Shown: positions 11,131 through 23,332, counted from the first letter of the stretch. The stretch: 64,000 bases of DNA from Kalmusia sp. IMI 367209 (GCA_027946365.1 JAPEUQ010000001.1:2356001-2420000); one strand, 5' to 3'. Numbers and translations are program-made. The notes: generated by a model from the sequence alone, not told the origin.

Positions 11131-12438
11131 CTACTCCCTGACAATCAAACTTGCCATCCCCATTCCCGTTCCAATACACTTACTCAGCACACCAATTTGC
11201 TCACCATTCCTGCCCATCTCATGCAATAGCGTGGCCAACATCCTTCCACTCGTCGCTCCCAACGGATGTCCTAGCGCAATAGCTCCACCGTTCGGGTTCA
11301 CCTTATCCAAGCTGTTCTCCAGCCCTAGCTTCCGTATACAGTACAACGCTTGGCTCGCAAATGCCTCGTTGATTTCCCAAACACCTACTTCCTCCTTTGC
11401 AACACCTGTGTATGAAAGTAGTTTAGGTATCGCAAGCGCAGGACCCACGCCCATCTCATCGGGCGAGCACCCGACTACTTGCGAGCCAACGAACTTACCG
11501 ATGATGTGAGACGTAAGCCCCAACTCGGTGGCAGTCGAGCGGCGCATCATAAGGGCAGCGGAGGCGCCGTCTGAGACTTGACTGCTGTTTCCAGCTGTGC
11601 TTGTGCCATCTGACTTGAACGCTGGCTTCATGGTGCTAAGCTTCTCGACCGTAGTGTTTGGTCTGATACCATCATCTTTCGTGACTGTGATTTCCTTCTC
11701 GTTCTCTGGAACCTCCGGGTCAACCCACCGCGTTGTAACCGGTACAATCTCTTCATCAAAGAACCCTGATGATTGCGCCTTCGCCGCGCGCCTATGCGAC
11801 TCGGCCGCGAAAGCGTCCTGGTCCGCGCGCGAGACACCGTATCGTTCCGCAACGTTCTCGGATGTGATGCCCATGCTCATTATGCAGTCTCGCGCCTCTT
11901 TAACGGGCGACTCTTTCATTTCCTTCCACAGCTCTGTAGGTATAGCTCTGCTGCCATAGTTCCTTGTCATGCTCTCCATACCGCCTCCGATGCCGATGTC
12001 GATCTGTCCTACTGCGATCGAGTTCGCAATGTGTGTTATAGCCGTTAATCCGGAGGCGCAGGCACGATTCGCTGTGCTGAATGACGTTGTGGTGGGTATG
12101 CTGACGTGGTTTGCGGCCATGCGGCCAGCTTTTGAGCCGCCGAGCTCAGAGAGTACGGTTCCGATGCAGACATCATCGATTTTTGCGGGATCTAGGTCTG
12201 GGAATTTGTTCACCGTTGCTTTTAGAACCTAAAAAGTATGCGCTATTAGCAGAGGCGCCTAGTCAGTTGCAGTACCAAGTGGGGTGCATACCGCAGCAAG
12301 CATCTCGTGGTCGTACGCATCTCTCAGTCCGCCCTTCTTTGCCCGCGTTACAGGAGTCCGAAGGGCAGACAGAAAAACGACATCGTGTGGATTCTTTTGT
12401 AATATATTCTTAACGCCTTTTTGCACAAAGCCAGCCAT
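11131..12438 (-). CDS. 3-ketoacyl-CoA thiolase / acetyl-CoA acyltransferase
   Basis: Exons 12438-12292 and 12228-11131 (63-nt intron) encode 414 residues, a normal thiolase length. The enzyme cleaves 3-ketoacyl-CoA with CoA in fatty-acid beta-oxidation. The acyl-accepting Cys106 lies in NRACASG, the His370 in GHPLGATSGR and the second catalytic Cys400 in SKCIGTGMG. The NEAFA block is also present. The first ATG in frame is at 12438; further upstream the frame is open only through non-ATG codons. Neither the start (MAGFVQKGVKN) nor the end (ASLIVRE) shows an obvious peroxisomal PTS2 or PTS1, whereas the N-terminal basic helix could act as a mitochondrial signal. Location is therefore open. An acetoacetyl-CoA-specific role is less likely given the sequence around the active site. 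Confidence 0.92.
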
Positions 12439-13013
12439 GACAATGGGGAACGCGACGCGTTGCGACGCCAATTGCAGTACTAAGTGGGAAGAGAAGAAAT
12501 AACAGCAGTGCTAGATGCGAAAGAGAAACAATAGAAGTAAGTGCAGAAAGAAAGAAAAAAGGGAGGAAGGAAGCTGCCGTAAACAATGTCCATTGCGGCT
12601 AGAAGCAAGCTCCAAGCATGGAGCTTCGGCAGTGATGCGCGGATAAGAATTCATCCCAAGGCTGCGAGATGCGGGGAGGTGCCGACAAAACCGCCAAGTG
12701 CGGCTTTCTCCGATGGCGCTCCCGGAAAACACCCAGCGCTCCGGAAAACTAGATATCAAAGGGAAAAGCAACAAGTAGTAAGAAGACTGACCAGGGCGAT
12801 AGTTTAATTCATCCAATCTATCAGAGTGCAAAGAAGTGCACTTAAATGCTCAGGCGAACCCAAGGAGAGTGCTAAGACTTCCACTCCTTTTCCACCACAT
12901 GCAATATGCAGTCCAACACAATATATCATCTCTCATAGCCACCTCAACCATCTTATTCGAAGAAACAGTGAACGACCGATCGATGCCGGCTTGTGGAGCT
13001 CATCGCAGATTGC
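12439..13013. other. intergenic, promoter side of thiolase
   Basis: Lies between the thiolase start and the NTF2 stop, both minus strand. It contains A/G-rich tracts near 12520-12570 (C/T-rich on the gene strand), typical of fungal leaders. No gene seen. Confidence 0.4.
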
Positions 13014-13655
13014 CTAGGAGGCAGGGTACACAAGTCGGAAGATGTCGTTCAAGACATACCAGGTATCTCCCTCACTCTTGAGCTGGAAAGTCTGGGTATA
13101 GCTCATCGGCTTGTCCTGTCCATCGACCTAGCTTTAGGTTAGTATGTTTAACAAGAGAGCATTCGTACTAATGGGTTGAGTACCTGTAGCGCGCCGGTAA
13201 CCATGACAATTATACCATCATCGGCCGAGGGCTGAGCATCTTTGGTGGCCACTTGGTGAATCACTTGGTTGAATGGAAGATTCTAAGTATATGAGCAAGT
13301 GCAGAGGTCGTGCGCGCTGCGGTGAACCTACAGTGAGCTTCTCAACAATGTCGGCCGCACCCCGGACCGGCTGCTGCTCGAAGGTGAGCATTGAATGTCC
13401 CCGCTGTGCCTCGTTAGCGATGTAGTCTAGTCGCCAAAGATTACATTATCATACGTATAGAGCGGTCAGGCCGCTGCGGTTCTTGTCGAAGGTGTCATAG
13501 TAGAAGTTGACGAATTGGTCTGGCCAGCCGGGTTAGCTCTGCGCTCTGCGTTCGTAGCGTGGTTGTGGCATCGTGGGAGTGTCTCGAAGGGCGCAAAGAG
13601 CGGAATGGAATCTCGAGGGGTGATTACCTGCAATCGCCTGGAAGTCTACACTCAT
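13014..13655 (-). CDS. NTF2: nuclear transport factor 2 (NTF2)
   Basis: Five small exons on the minus strand, 13655-13628, 13519-13455, 13403-13332, 13282-13184 and 13127-13014, join in frame to exactly 125 residues, the canonical NTF2 length. NTF2 binds Ran-GDP and FxFG nucleoporins and carries Ran back into the nucleus. Recognisable blocks are MSVDFQAIADQFVNFYYDTF at the start, GLTALYRGHSMLTFE, the VTGALQVDG strand and YTQTFQL...YVLNDIFRLVY at the end. Every junction has GT...AG, and intron 2 has a clear GCTAAC branch site 10 bases before its acceptor. Because no exon exceeds 114 bases, simple open-frame scanning misses this gene. Confidence 0.95.
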
Positions 13656-14353
13656 GTTAGCCGACTGATCAAACTGCGCTCAGTGTTTACTGGCGCGGGG
13701 TCCCCCTGGGAGGAGGGGTATGCGCAAACACCCTTACCACCCATCTTGACAATAATAGCCGAGGAACAGGATCAGGACCTGGGCAGTATGACGGTTCGAG
13801 CAGAGGATGCGCGCGCGCAAAGGTTGAGAATATGCTTGGGCTGCTGTTTGGGCTCTTGCACTGGTGCGGGCTGGTCTATGAGGCCTTATGGTGGGGCTGT
13901 TTCGACTCGGACCGGCCCTTCTTTTCCCCGGCTCAGCTCAAACTCTTCTTTCCAGCCCAAAGCTTCATCCCTCGACCATCGCATCAATTGACATAGACTT
14001 TACTTTCACCCCTGTGATCAACGTTGTCACAAGGACCGAACGGCTACACTGCATTTGACTGCCACGTAAGTACACTTGTTTGTTTCGCATAGTTCCTTTG
14101 ATGATCCAATATTCAAACTAAAACTTCTGAGTTTTCGATGAAGTTCAAGCCAAAAGTCAAGCTCAACAATCTGAGGTCTCTCCAATTCAACACATAACAC
14201 GACCCTTTGTGAGCATCCGCTAACTAAGAGTAGTCAATTGGATTCATAAACATTTCGAGTTCTTCCGTAGCTCATGTATATTCAATGTCTATAGCTAAAC
14301 CACTACCCCTATAGGAATCCGTACCAGCAGCCGTGCTCATTATTTGATTCGCA
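13656..14353. other. intergenic region
   Basis: Upstream of NTF2 and downstream of the reductase gene. It contains GC-rich sequence to about 13900 (likely NTF2 promoter) and A/T-rich sequence after. No spliced or intact frame with coding character was found. Confidence 0.45.
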
Positions 14354-15490
14354 TCATAGCCCCTTCGCCTGGAACGACTTAATTGTATCAACAATGCTAT
14401 CCTCAAAGTTTTTATACTGCAATCCCAGAACATCGATCGATCGCTTGTTGTTGAATCCGAAGAGGGACTTCTCAATACCACCTTCAGGATAGTCTCCTCC
14501 TGGCGTTGATGCATCAGGCAGGCCCTTGTACTGAGGGAAGTGCTTCTTGATAATTTCAGCGATCTCCTTGTTCGAGAAGAAGCCGGCCAATGTGAAGAAG
14601 CGCTTGTTAGCAGCACCCTCTTTCTCAGCAGCGGCAACGTGAGCTTCGGCAACGTCTCGTACATCCACCCACAAATGCACACCTGTGGGTGCAATTTCGT
14701 CTTTCCACTTGCCCTGCGCGGCAGCAAGGATACGTTGGTTTGATGTGTTGAGATTTTCTAGACTGTCAAGTGCGTGTATCTGTAGTCTTAAGTCAGCTGA
14801 CGGGCTCGGTATGTGAACGCAGTTGGTAGCTCACAATTGGACCAAAAACCAACGGAGGGTTAATTGTTGAGATTGTGAAGTTGGGCTTCTCCTTCTCTAG
14901 AAATTCCCAAGCAGCCTTCTCAGCAAACGTCTTGCTTGCTCTGTAACCGGCTTGGGGGCTTTCTTGCGCCTCTTCAAGGGTTATTGGATTCCAGTCTTCT
15001 TCCGAATATACATGGCCTGGCCAATTTCCCTTGCTGGGGTCTACGATAGCAGCGAAGGACGATGTTATGACGACACGTTTGACTGAGGGAGCAGACTTCT
15101 TGATCGACTTCAATATACCTGTAGTACCGATAACTGCCGGATCTAGAAGGTCCTGGCTGGTCAGCCTAAGCACCACCTGCAGTGCCAGCTCGAGCTTACT
15201 TTCTGCACATCCGTGACGTTGAAGTGGAACGGGCTGGCCGTATGTAACACGGCTTCAAAAGGTGGCTGTGAAATCACAGCGTGATCGAATGCATCTTCCT
15301 GAGCGATGTCTGGTACGATGGCAAAGCCCAATTGGCCCTTGTCGACCGCGCTCTTATACTCCTCTTTGATCTTATCGGCCTTCTCTTGCGTGCGTACTGT
15401 CGTGACGACAGAATGTCCTCGTTTCAGCAGTACATCAAGCGTGTGTGCAGCGATAAATCCGCTTCCGCCGGTGAGTAGGACTCTGGTCAT
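14354..15490 (-). CDS. NAD(P)-dependent ketoreductase, GRE2/dihydroflavonol-reductase-like
   Basis: Three exons (15490-15200, 15152-14835, 14779-14354) encode 344 residues, typical for extended short-chain dehydrogenases. The N-terminal Rossmann motif TGGSGFIAAH binds NAD(P). The catalytic Tyr167 and Lys171 lie in GYRASK, with serines at 128-129 in ITSSF. NPPLVFGP marks the substrate side. Relatives such as yeast Gre2 reduce methylglyoxal and other carbonyls, and plant relatives reduce dihydroflavonols. The exact substrate cannot be told. The gene is divergent from the MetE-like gene, 573 bp apart. The start is the first ATG after an in-frame run of non-ATG codons. Confidence 0.9.
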
Positions 15491-16063
15491 CGTTGCAATG
15501 TTAAGTGAACGCAAACAATTGTTGGTAGGGTGAAGTGTCGTCTGAAGCAGGATCAGAAATCGCTCGCGAAGGGCTGACGACAGTGTAGTGATGATGTCGC
15601 AATGCCTTATGTATTTCCCCCCACCTGTTTGCGGGGCAGGTTCACCCGACCCGACATTCGGCTGTAGCCCTAAACTCCTCTATGCTTATCAAATATATCT
15701 GACGCATCTCTGGTGGTACCATTTATCTCCGCCATTCCAAATGGCCTTTGTGTATTTCCGTTATCCTGGGTGGCGACTCTTCCTAGGGCAGAGCCGCACT
15801 TGCGAAGGCCCCATAGCCGCGGGTAGCGCACCCTGCCCAGGTGACGTGCATGAACTCAAGCAAGTAAGACAGGCGGCCCATTTACCCCTTGCTGACCATG
15901 CCACATAGCTCAAGGCTGAAGATGTTCGCACGTAGCTGCGAAGGGGTCTTGCGGGGCATGTGGTGGGGCAACAAAAGAGGGGCAAAGCTTTCAAGTCTTT
16001 CATTTCGAATTCTGTCTCTTTAATCATCCCGACTCATTTGGGGTATAACGTCGTCATTCGAAT
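15491..16063. other. divergent promoter region
   Basis: Shared upstream region of the reductase (minus) and MetE-like (plus) genes. No gene seen. Confidence 0.45.
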
Positions 16064-17602
16064 ATGTCTGCTGCTAAGAGAAACCCGCCCTTCAGGGCTG
16101 AGCACGTAGGGTCATTGCTTCGTCCTCAAGAGCTGGTACAGAAGCGATATGACGTTGCTGCTGGTAAGGCTCCGACATCGGAGCTAGCCCCATTAGAAGA
16201 CAAGCTCATCGAGGAGGTGATTAAGCTGCAGAAGGATGCGGGACTACACGTCGTCTCTAGTGGTGAATACACGAGGTAGTGCCTCCATCATCCTAGCGTA
16301 GAAATACCAAGTTAGCTGACTATGCATCTGCTAGACACATGTTCTGGGGTACCTTCTTCGAAGAACTCAATGGCATGAAAGAGTTGCAGCTCGGTGTTCT
16401 CAAGGGGTACGATGCGAGCATGTTCCGACCGTACGCACCAGACGTCAAGTCCTTTTTCGAGTCTAAAGAGATTCCGAACGCTGTTACAGTATGTACGGGC
16501 AAGATCTCCCACCCGGGACACTCGAGCAACCAGCGAGAAGTCGACATCATGAAGAAATTGCTGCCCGAAAGCGAGTGGAAGAACATCAAGATCACGCTGA
16601 TTTCACCATCGTGGTACCACTTCCGATATAAGGCTGGCCGAGCATACCCTAAGGAAGTTTACGCCAACGATGAGGAGTACTTCAACGATGTGGCCAAGGC
16701 GTACCAGGAGGAATTGAAGTTCTTGCATAACCAAGGGATCAGGAACATCCAGATCGATGACCCTAACCTCGCGTACTTCTGCTCGCAGGCCATGTTGGAC
16801 GGCTGGGCCGCCGATACAGACAACGACAAGACGGCGGACGAGATGTTCGATGCCTACGTGAAGTTCTACAACAAGGCCTTTGAGAGGCCCGATGATATGC
16901 ACCTTGGAATACATTTGTGTCGCGGGAACTATGTTGGCAGCCGTCACTTCTCCGAGGGGGCGTACGACATCATCGCGAAGAAGCTCTTCCAGGTATGAAG
17001 GAAAACTAATTCTCCCGATCATACTAACTCTCAATAGGATTTGAATGTCGATACCTACTACTTAGAGTACGACACACCGCGTGCGGGTGGCTTTGAGCCA
17101 CTAACCAACCTTCCCAAGTCCAGTAGGTGCTCTCCAATCTCATCAAAAGCTCAAGTACCTATGAGAATGCCTTTTCTTGTATCACCTAGCCCGGAGCAAC
17201 ACATGGCACTTTCCCTCTTCAGGAATACTCAATGAGGATGCCAGAACTTAGGGATACCCGTTAGAATGTTTTCTTGCTTGTCATATATCCTATGGTGACA
17301 CACGACCTTGAGGAGTTTACTAATTCTTACCGTTAGAGAACGCTGTCCTGGGTGTTGTAACTTCCAAGTTTCCACAACTCGAAAATAAAGACGAGATGGT
17401 CGCTCGCGTTAATCAAGCAGCGGAGTTCGTCGCGAAAGGTACCGGTCAGTCCAAGGAAGATGCATTGCAGCAACTTTGCGTGAGCCCTCAATGTGGCTTC
17501 GCTAGCCATGCAGAAGGTAATGCGCTAGGATATGAAGATATGCGGAAGAAGCTTCAACTCGTCAGAAGCATTGCGGACGAAATTTGGCCTGGTCAGCAGT
17601 AA
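16064..17602 (+). CDS. MetE-like cobalamin-independent methyltransferase, single-domain
   Basis: Four exons (16064-16275, 16335-16992, 17038-17122, 17337-17602) encode 406 residues. This is about half the length of full MetE, matching the separate fungal/bacterial family built on the C-terminal catalytic barrel. Zinc-ligand positions of the family are visible: His264 and Cys266 in HLCRGN, and Cys366 and Cys371 in CVSPQCGF. EHVGSLLRP opens the domain, and IQIDDPNLAYF is the substrate-side strand. Such proteins transfer methyl groups to a thiol; methionine synthesis from homocysteine is likely but unproven, since short forms may use other methyl donors. Intron 3 is long (214 nt), with an internal open stretch that I read as non-coding because the conserved frame resumes directly at KNAVLGVV. 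Confidence 0.88.
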
Positions 17603-17775
17603 ATTGTATAATTTGTCATGGGTACAGTATCATTTCTTTCTGGTTTTTGAAGGAAAGAAGCATTGAGGCTTCACGTTCAAAGCTTAACCTATCACGCAGA
17701 GATGGGTAGACATGATTGATTTCAACATCAAAACACTACTTGAGCAAGCAATCTCTCTTCCACGTTACCATGTCC

Positions 17776-19480
17776 CTACTTCTCCTCTTCCACCAACGCC
17801 AACCAGTCAATCATAGTTCGACCATGATTGGTCAGAACAGGGTACACCTCCTTGAACCCCTTCCCCTTCCTGTTCTTCTCTGTCAAGTGGTCATTGACCA
17901 CTGTGACTCCGTCGCAGTCACCACCATGCACGGGGCATTTCAGAAGGTTTCCCTCACCGTCCCGGATTCCCTCTTCACCAGAACGAAAAATCGCTTCGTT
18001 CAGAGCGATGCTGGCAGCTTTCCAGCTGTCTTTGCGAGGCCGGCCAATCCGGCTTGAGGATTGGGCGGGGGTCTTCTGGCGCGCTTTGACAAGCTCCGTC
18101 ATCGAAGGACCAGGAACGTCCTTGTGAATTGAAGTGTTACGGGATGTAGGAGGACGTGAAGTGCCTATACCGATTAACATATGATATTCCTGGGCATGGA
18201 GCTTGCTTACCTTGAGCGACCTTAGACTCAATCCCAGACATAAAGAGGCCGCTTGGAACACGCGAATGAGCACGGGACGGCGGCTGGGAACCCGCATTGC
18301 TAACGGTATTGGTGTATGCATTCACCGAGCGGGGGTTAAGAAGTTCTAAACTCGTTAACTCTGTGACTTTTAAATGGAGAGCCAAATCCCTTACCTGGAT
18401 TCTTTCCTTGGAGCGCAACAAGCGAGTCGATGACTGGTCCCTCCTCTGGTAGCTGGTCAAGCCTGGGCATAGATGTCACTGGACGGAAGCTGCCTGTATG
18501 ACCTTGATCACGTTGGGACGGCGCAGGCGAAGGCGAAGGAGCGCGCAAATCGATCTCGGGTCCGTCCGACAGCTGCTGAAGTTTCGATGTAGATGCCACG
18601 GCACGGAAGGCATTCGCATGGCGTTGTTCATGGTGGAATAGGGTAGGTGAAGCAGCACGCGAATTCCCCGGCGTATTTCCACAAGACGGCGTCGGAGTAT
18701 TGTGATGAGAACCAGGTGCTGACTTGGCCAGAAACAAAGCGCGATCGTTATAGTTCGCCTCGTTCTCGGGGAGCTCGAACCATATTCCCTGTGGATACCG
18801 TTGTTCTCCCTCGGTCTCTGGGGCACACGCCTGTACAAACGCGACTGCGGAGCGGTCAGTATCTGTTCGCTCCTTTAAAGAAGGGCAATCGTCACTCGCT
18901 ACAAGCTTTGCCTGACTGGCAATAGCCCGTTGCGCTCTCTCTGTCTTGAACTTACTTTTTGCATCACCATCTTTTGGTGTAAGGCGCTGAATCTCCTCGT
19001 TCTGTTCTGCGAATGCACCGCCTTCCTCGGCTCTTTTCACAGCCTTCTCTCGCTCTTCTCGCTCTTCCCAAGCGTGCACCATGCTGCGATATAGTGCGGC
19101 TACTTCATACTCGGGACGGTTCTCGGGTGCGTCTGATTGGAGTAGAGGCGCGGTGTCGACTGTGTGGTGCCTACGATGTGGATACCTTTCTTGGTTGCGA
19201 ATTGGATCGGCTCTATAGGGATACCAGCAGCGGAATAGATGTAGTGGCCGCGATGCCAATAGGCGACGCCAATCTCTATCGGATGCATACCCACGAAACC
19301 GGAGATGAAAACTCGCATGTTGTTTGCCTTTGAGGCGGCGGGTGGGAGTTTGGGGATTCTCGGTTTCATAGTTGAGGAAGATGTAGTTGGTAATGTGGAA
19401 GGGGAAGGGGAAGGGGATATGATGCCCGCAGGCAAGAACTTACGCGCGAGAAACTCGTTGATAGCGTTGTTGGTGTCCAT
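17776..19480 (-). CDS. conserved hypothetical protein, four exons
   Basis: Exons 19480-19186, 19132-18395, 18345-18211 and 18164-17776 give 518 residues; introns are 53, 49 and 46 nt with good GT...AG ends. The N-terminal third holds an apparently folded segment (about residues 55-100) rich in aromatic residues and Gly: VFISGFVGMHPIEIGVAYW, then YIYSAAG. A charged helical part follows (AWEEREEREKAVKRAEE, about 120). The centre is Ser/Pro-rich and probably disordered. The C-terminal 100 residues look folded, with GDCDGVTVVNDHL and a final TMIDWLALVEEEK helix. I do not recognise the family and assign no function. The first junction was chosen because it alone links the two protein-like frames. 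Confidence 0.65.
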
Positions 19481-20474
19481 TGTGGAGGTGCGTGATGCGG
19501 TTAGATGTGTTGTGGGAGGGTGAGGAACGCAAGGGAATTGAGGTCGACGAACTGGCAGCAAACGGTCGAGTGAAAAGTGGCTTGGCGCTTGCCATATTTG
19601 CTGGAGCAACGGTGAGATCTGACGGCGGTGAAAGTGAGTGGGTTGCCCCAAGATACACTAATGTATATATACAGTGTATTACCCCAACAACGCCGACCTT
19701 CGGATGCTCATCTGGGATCACGGTAAGTAGCTCTAACGAAGCATATCTTGATAACTAGCAAAACAGAGGCGGAAACTAGTCACTGTCAAGGCAGGCAAGT
19801 TGCCCCAAGGTTCGATCCAGATCAGTATCAGATCTATTGCATGCCGACTTTCGAGTGCCCAACTGAGCCGCCATCAAAGGGTCAACAACACATAGTGATA
19901 CCTTTAAGTTGATAGTGTGGATAGCCCTACCGACGGATGCTAAGGCTTTCGAGTAATTCTAGTGTACATCACTGGCCATCCTGTAAGGTTGCAACAAAGA
20001 TGATAATTACTCTGACCTATTAACCGTATATCAAGGAAGTAGAGCTGCATGCCGATAGTCGTTGGAGGATTCAAACAGGCAAGGGATACATAGTGCAATT
20101 GAAACTCATACGACAGATCGAATCCCATAGCTACTTAGTTCAGGTATATATGTGGATCCACTAAGACAAGGGCAAATGTTGGGAAACGATCAAGCACTAG
20201 CATTGCCTTTGACCATACTTTACACCCTGATACAGTTGAAAATATCATAATCCCAAAGAAAGAAATCCCAGTGGAGAATGTAAGAAATTCTGTTCATCAA
20301 GATGTTGGCTGTAAGCGAATCAAGCATAATCAGCTTCAATAGTAGAACAAAGTTAAAGTGAGCGCAATGCTCTTATTCAATCATTCGTTTATGGTATCAG
20401 TAGCTCTGACGATAATGAGAACGCACAAAACCGAATAACACCTAACGTGACAAACGTACACGTCACCCTCATAT
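19481..20474. other. intergenic, 1 kb
   Basis: No gene seen. A GGTTCGATCC element at about 19810 resembles a tRNA B-box, but no cloverleaf fits around it. Confidence 0.4.
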
Positions 20475-20842
20475 TTATTGGCGAAGGGCAGACGTCCCAT
20501 CTTCAGCACCGGGAAGACCTTCTTCGTCACCTGGTTCAGTATATGTTCCAGCTTCTTTAGTAGCCCCACGAGTACGACTATCGACGATATTGGATGTATC
20601 AATGGCATCGTTCTCATCGCGTTCTGCGGGTATAAGTACTTGCAGCGAAATGATGACGGTAGGACATAGTACATACCAAGTTGTTGATCTGAATCAGCGG
20701 TCTCCGCATTGTAAGGATCCTCTACGGGAGCTTCATCTTTTTGAACGGGGATGTAGTCCTTCTGACCGGTACGACTGATGTAGTCATTGTCTCCAGCATC
20801 GCCGGCAGGGATTTGCTCGTTGTACTGGTCGTCGGAGGACAT
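20475..20842 (-). CDS. CHZ1: CHZ1-like histone chaperone
   Basis: Exons 20842-20677 and 20623-20475 (53-nt intron) encode 104 residues. After splicing, the acidic N-terminal half leads into a block, DENDAIDTSNIVDSRTRG, that matches the CHZ motif of yeast Chz1. Chz1 hands H2A.Z-H2B dimers to the SWR1 remodeller. The protein has no hydrophobic segments, is strongly acidic at both ends and is likely intrinsically disordered, as expected for this family. Reading straight through the intron gives a longer 153-residue frame that looks unlike any protein and loses the motif. The motif match is from memory, so the assignment is probable rather than certain. Confidence 0.75.
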
Positions 20843-22161
20843 TTTGATAATGTTATGTATGTATAAATTGAGAATGGAAGTATTTGCGGTATCGCCTTTT
20901 ATTTGGAGTCGTGAGCAAATGATTGAGTTGTTGGTTGAAGGCAGAAATGTTGAGCTCAGTGAACTTCTTATATGCTTGCTGGATGGGGCTACAGTAATTG
21001 TAGTACGTCATGGTGTCAACGCTGCACCGAGGCCTCTGACGAAGTGTTCCGTAGAATGGACAGGAGAGTAAGTACTAATCGGGCCGTATACCTTTCATTG
21101 AAGTTGATCATGACAACATCATGCCATGGCAGCTGTCTGCTAGTATGGCACGCCATCCTTGACCTGGGGTAGCGATGCTAAGAGGGATAAGATTTAGTAC
21201 ATGTACTAGAAGGAGATCTGAGCGATGAGCGGGGAGCTAGCCGATGATAACGAAGCAGTCGTCTGAGCTAATTCCAATGGAGGTATTCTTCGCGTATGGA
21301 CTCTTGACGTTGTGAAAATTCCGAATCCGGCATGAAAGTAAGCGCTATGGGTGACAATGAATCAAGAATTCTTTGTTGTAGCGCGAGTGATGGTAGATAT
21401 GAGGGCGATTGTTGTAATAGTGTGCAGGTGTAGAGTTGTCAACCTTTGGCAGACACAGCGCGCGTCCCTCGCAGGATACGAATAATTACCTACCCACTCT
21501 CCCAAAAAGCTGCTTCTGAAAGCCATCTTGCCATGGCATACGTCTTCATCGAGCCTCAAGCTCGTCCTAGAACTCTTACGCATCCCAGCCACTGCATTTC
21601 TCGAAACCGCCAGGGTGCGCAGACGTCAAGAGAACGCCCATCAACACCTAGCGTCAGGCACAGGGCAGATAGATCTGCATAAGATCGATCTTGCAGCTTC
21701 GCTAATCTGGGGATTGGGATCGCAACTCGATGACGTCGATGCGGCTCGAGGCGCTCTAACGACGCGTAAACGCGAAATATCGTGACGTGATTCACAAAAT
21801 CTATTAGTCCAAAATGGGTAAGCCCCGGGCACTTGTGACAGCAAACCTGGACGACCAGGTGCAGTAGCAATGGATTAACACCTAGAACATTCAAATTCTG
21901 TGATACTTTTTCAGTCTGAGCGACAGTAAATGATAAAGATCTCCCTCGAAGATAATAACCGATTCATACGCTATGGGTATCTATATTACGTGAAGTCTTA
22001 TACATGTATGGATCAGCTTGCACATTCGCGTCGTATCGATGGTTGGAACAAGCTGCAGTCAATTCTCTTCATTTCCGCACACGGGTACGAACTACGTGGC
22101 CGAAGATGCGAAAGCCGTGAAGAATGTCTGAGAATAATAATCAGGTAGTTGACCGAAACAC
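20843..22161. other. intergenic, 1.3 kb
   Basis: No convincing gene on either strand. Short frames around 21360-21890 overlap one another and lack conserved motifs. Confidence 0.45.
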
Positions 22162-23332
22162 TTACTCTTCATAGTTTACAGTCTTCTTCTTCCTACCGCC
22201 CCCTAATCGATGTTAGCTTAAAGTAAATGAAGAATCAAAGGTTTAGTACCTCTTCGGGGGGGTCTTCTCTCCGCCAGCGCTTGCACCAGTCGGTGCCTTT
22301 CCACGCTTAGGCTTGGGCGGCTCTTGTGCTTCATCCTTATCGACTGCCTTCTTGGAGGCTACCTTCTTGCCCCGCTTCATCTTCGATGGCTCTTGGTGTT
22401 CAGCATCGTCGTCCTCAACCTCTTTAGGGGCGGTAGCTTTCTTGCCTTGCTTGGGCTTGGGCGGCTCGACTTCCTCAGCAGCGACCTCCTCGATTGACTC
22501 CTTAACGACAGCTTTCTTGCCACGAGGAGCTTTCTTCAACTTCGCCTTTGGGGCGTCGACTTCGCTCTCGGGAGTCTCCTCATCTTTTGCGGCAGCCTTC
22601 TTGGCCTTCCCGCGCGCCTTTTTGGGAGTGGGAGCTTCGTCTTCGTCCTCATCGTTGGTGGCCCTGCCCCGCTTCTGCTTTGCCTTGGGAGCTTCCGCCT
22701 CCTCGTTATCCTAGGTCTTTAGTCAGCTCAGGCAAGAAAATCAATGTTGGCAACGTTTGTACCTCGTCGGATTGCTTGCCCTTTTTCTTCTTGACTGCTT
22801 TGACCTTGATGCGGAAGCCTTTTGCACCTGGCCGATTGCACTCAACATCCTGTAGAGGTCAGTTGCTGCGATATCACGATGAAGCCTACTATACTTACGC
22901 CCTTCCAGTCTTCGTCGGGCACGTGTCCGTTGGCCAGAGCGAACTTGACCTTTTCTTGCTCAGCTGCAGGGGAGCTCGTCGTAGCCGTCAACCATGTCAG
23001 TGTCACCTCCGGAATCTTCTATCAGGTTGTCGATCTGGGCTGGAGTTGTACATCCCCTGCTGATGTTAGCTCTGAAAAGCGAATTGAAACAGAGGCAACA
23101 TACCAGTGCTTGTACGTCCAGCTAGTGTGCTCCTGAATAGTGATTTGGGTGGCAAAACGCAGCTCACCCTTCTGAATCTTGATGCCAGCGTCCTTGCACT
23201 CCTTGTTCTTGCAGCCTGCGCGGCCTTGCGGTGCGAGCTCTGCGCGATGTCAGCTTATATCCAAATAATGGTGATGCTGCAACGTGACTTGTAGCCTGCA
23301 AGCAAAATGTACTCACCAATGCGGTATGGCAT
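22162..23332 (-). CDS. PARP-type zinc-finger nuclear protein
   Basis: Seven exons in the preferred model (23332-23317, 23239-23104, 23056-23007, 22963-22899, 22849-22763, 22710-22250, 22192-22162) give 281 residues. The N-terminal zf-PARP finger has Cys15, Cys20, His50 and Cys53, with GRAGCKNKECK and SWTYKHWGC. This finger recognises DNA breaks in PARP1 and DNA ligase III; fungal stand-alone versions are uncharacterised. DEDWKG and NRPGAKGFRI close the finger region. The rest is a Lys/Pro/Ala-rich, repetitive tail (PPKPKRGK-like units), likely nuclear. Between residues coded at 23006 and 22964 I invoke a 43-nt intron, because reading through meets a stop after a CCCC run. See the separate finding for the frameshift alternative. 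Confidence 0.8.

Noticed and set aside
17041..17235. Open frame running into intron 3 of the MetE-like gene
   Set aside because: The family sequence continues directly from exon 3 (ends 17122) to exon 4 (starts 17337).
19800..19820. tRNA B-box-like GGTTCGATCC
   Set aside because: No matching A-box or cloverleaf arms at suitable distances.
20381..20842. 153-codon unspliced frame at the CHZ1-like gene
   Set aside because: Splicing at 20676-20624 gives a shorter protein with the CHZ motif; the read-through frame looks random after residue 55.
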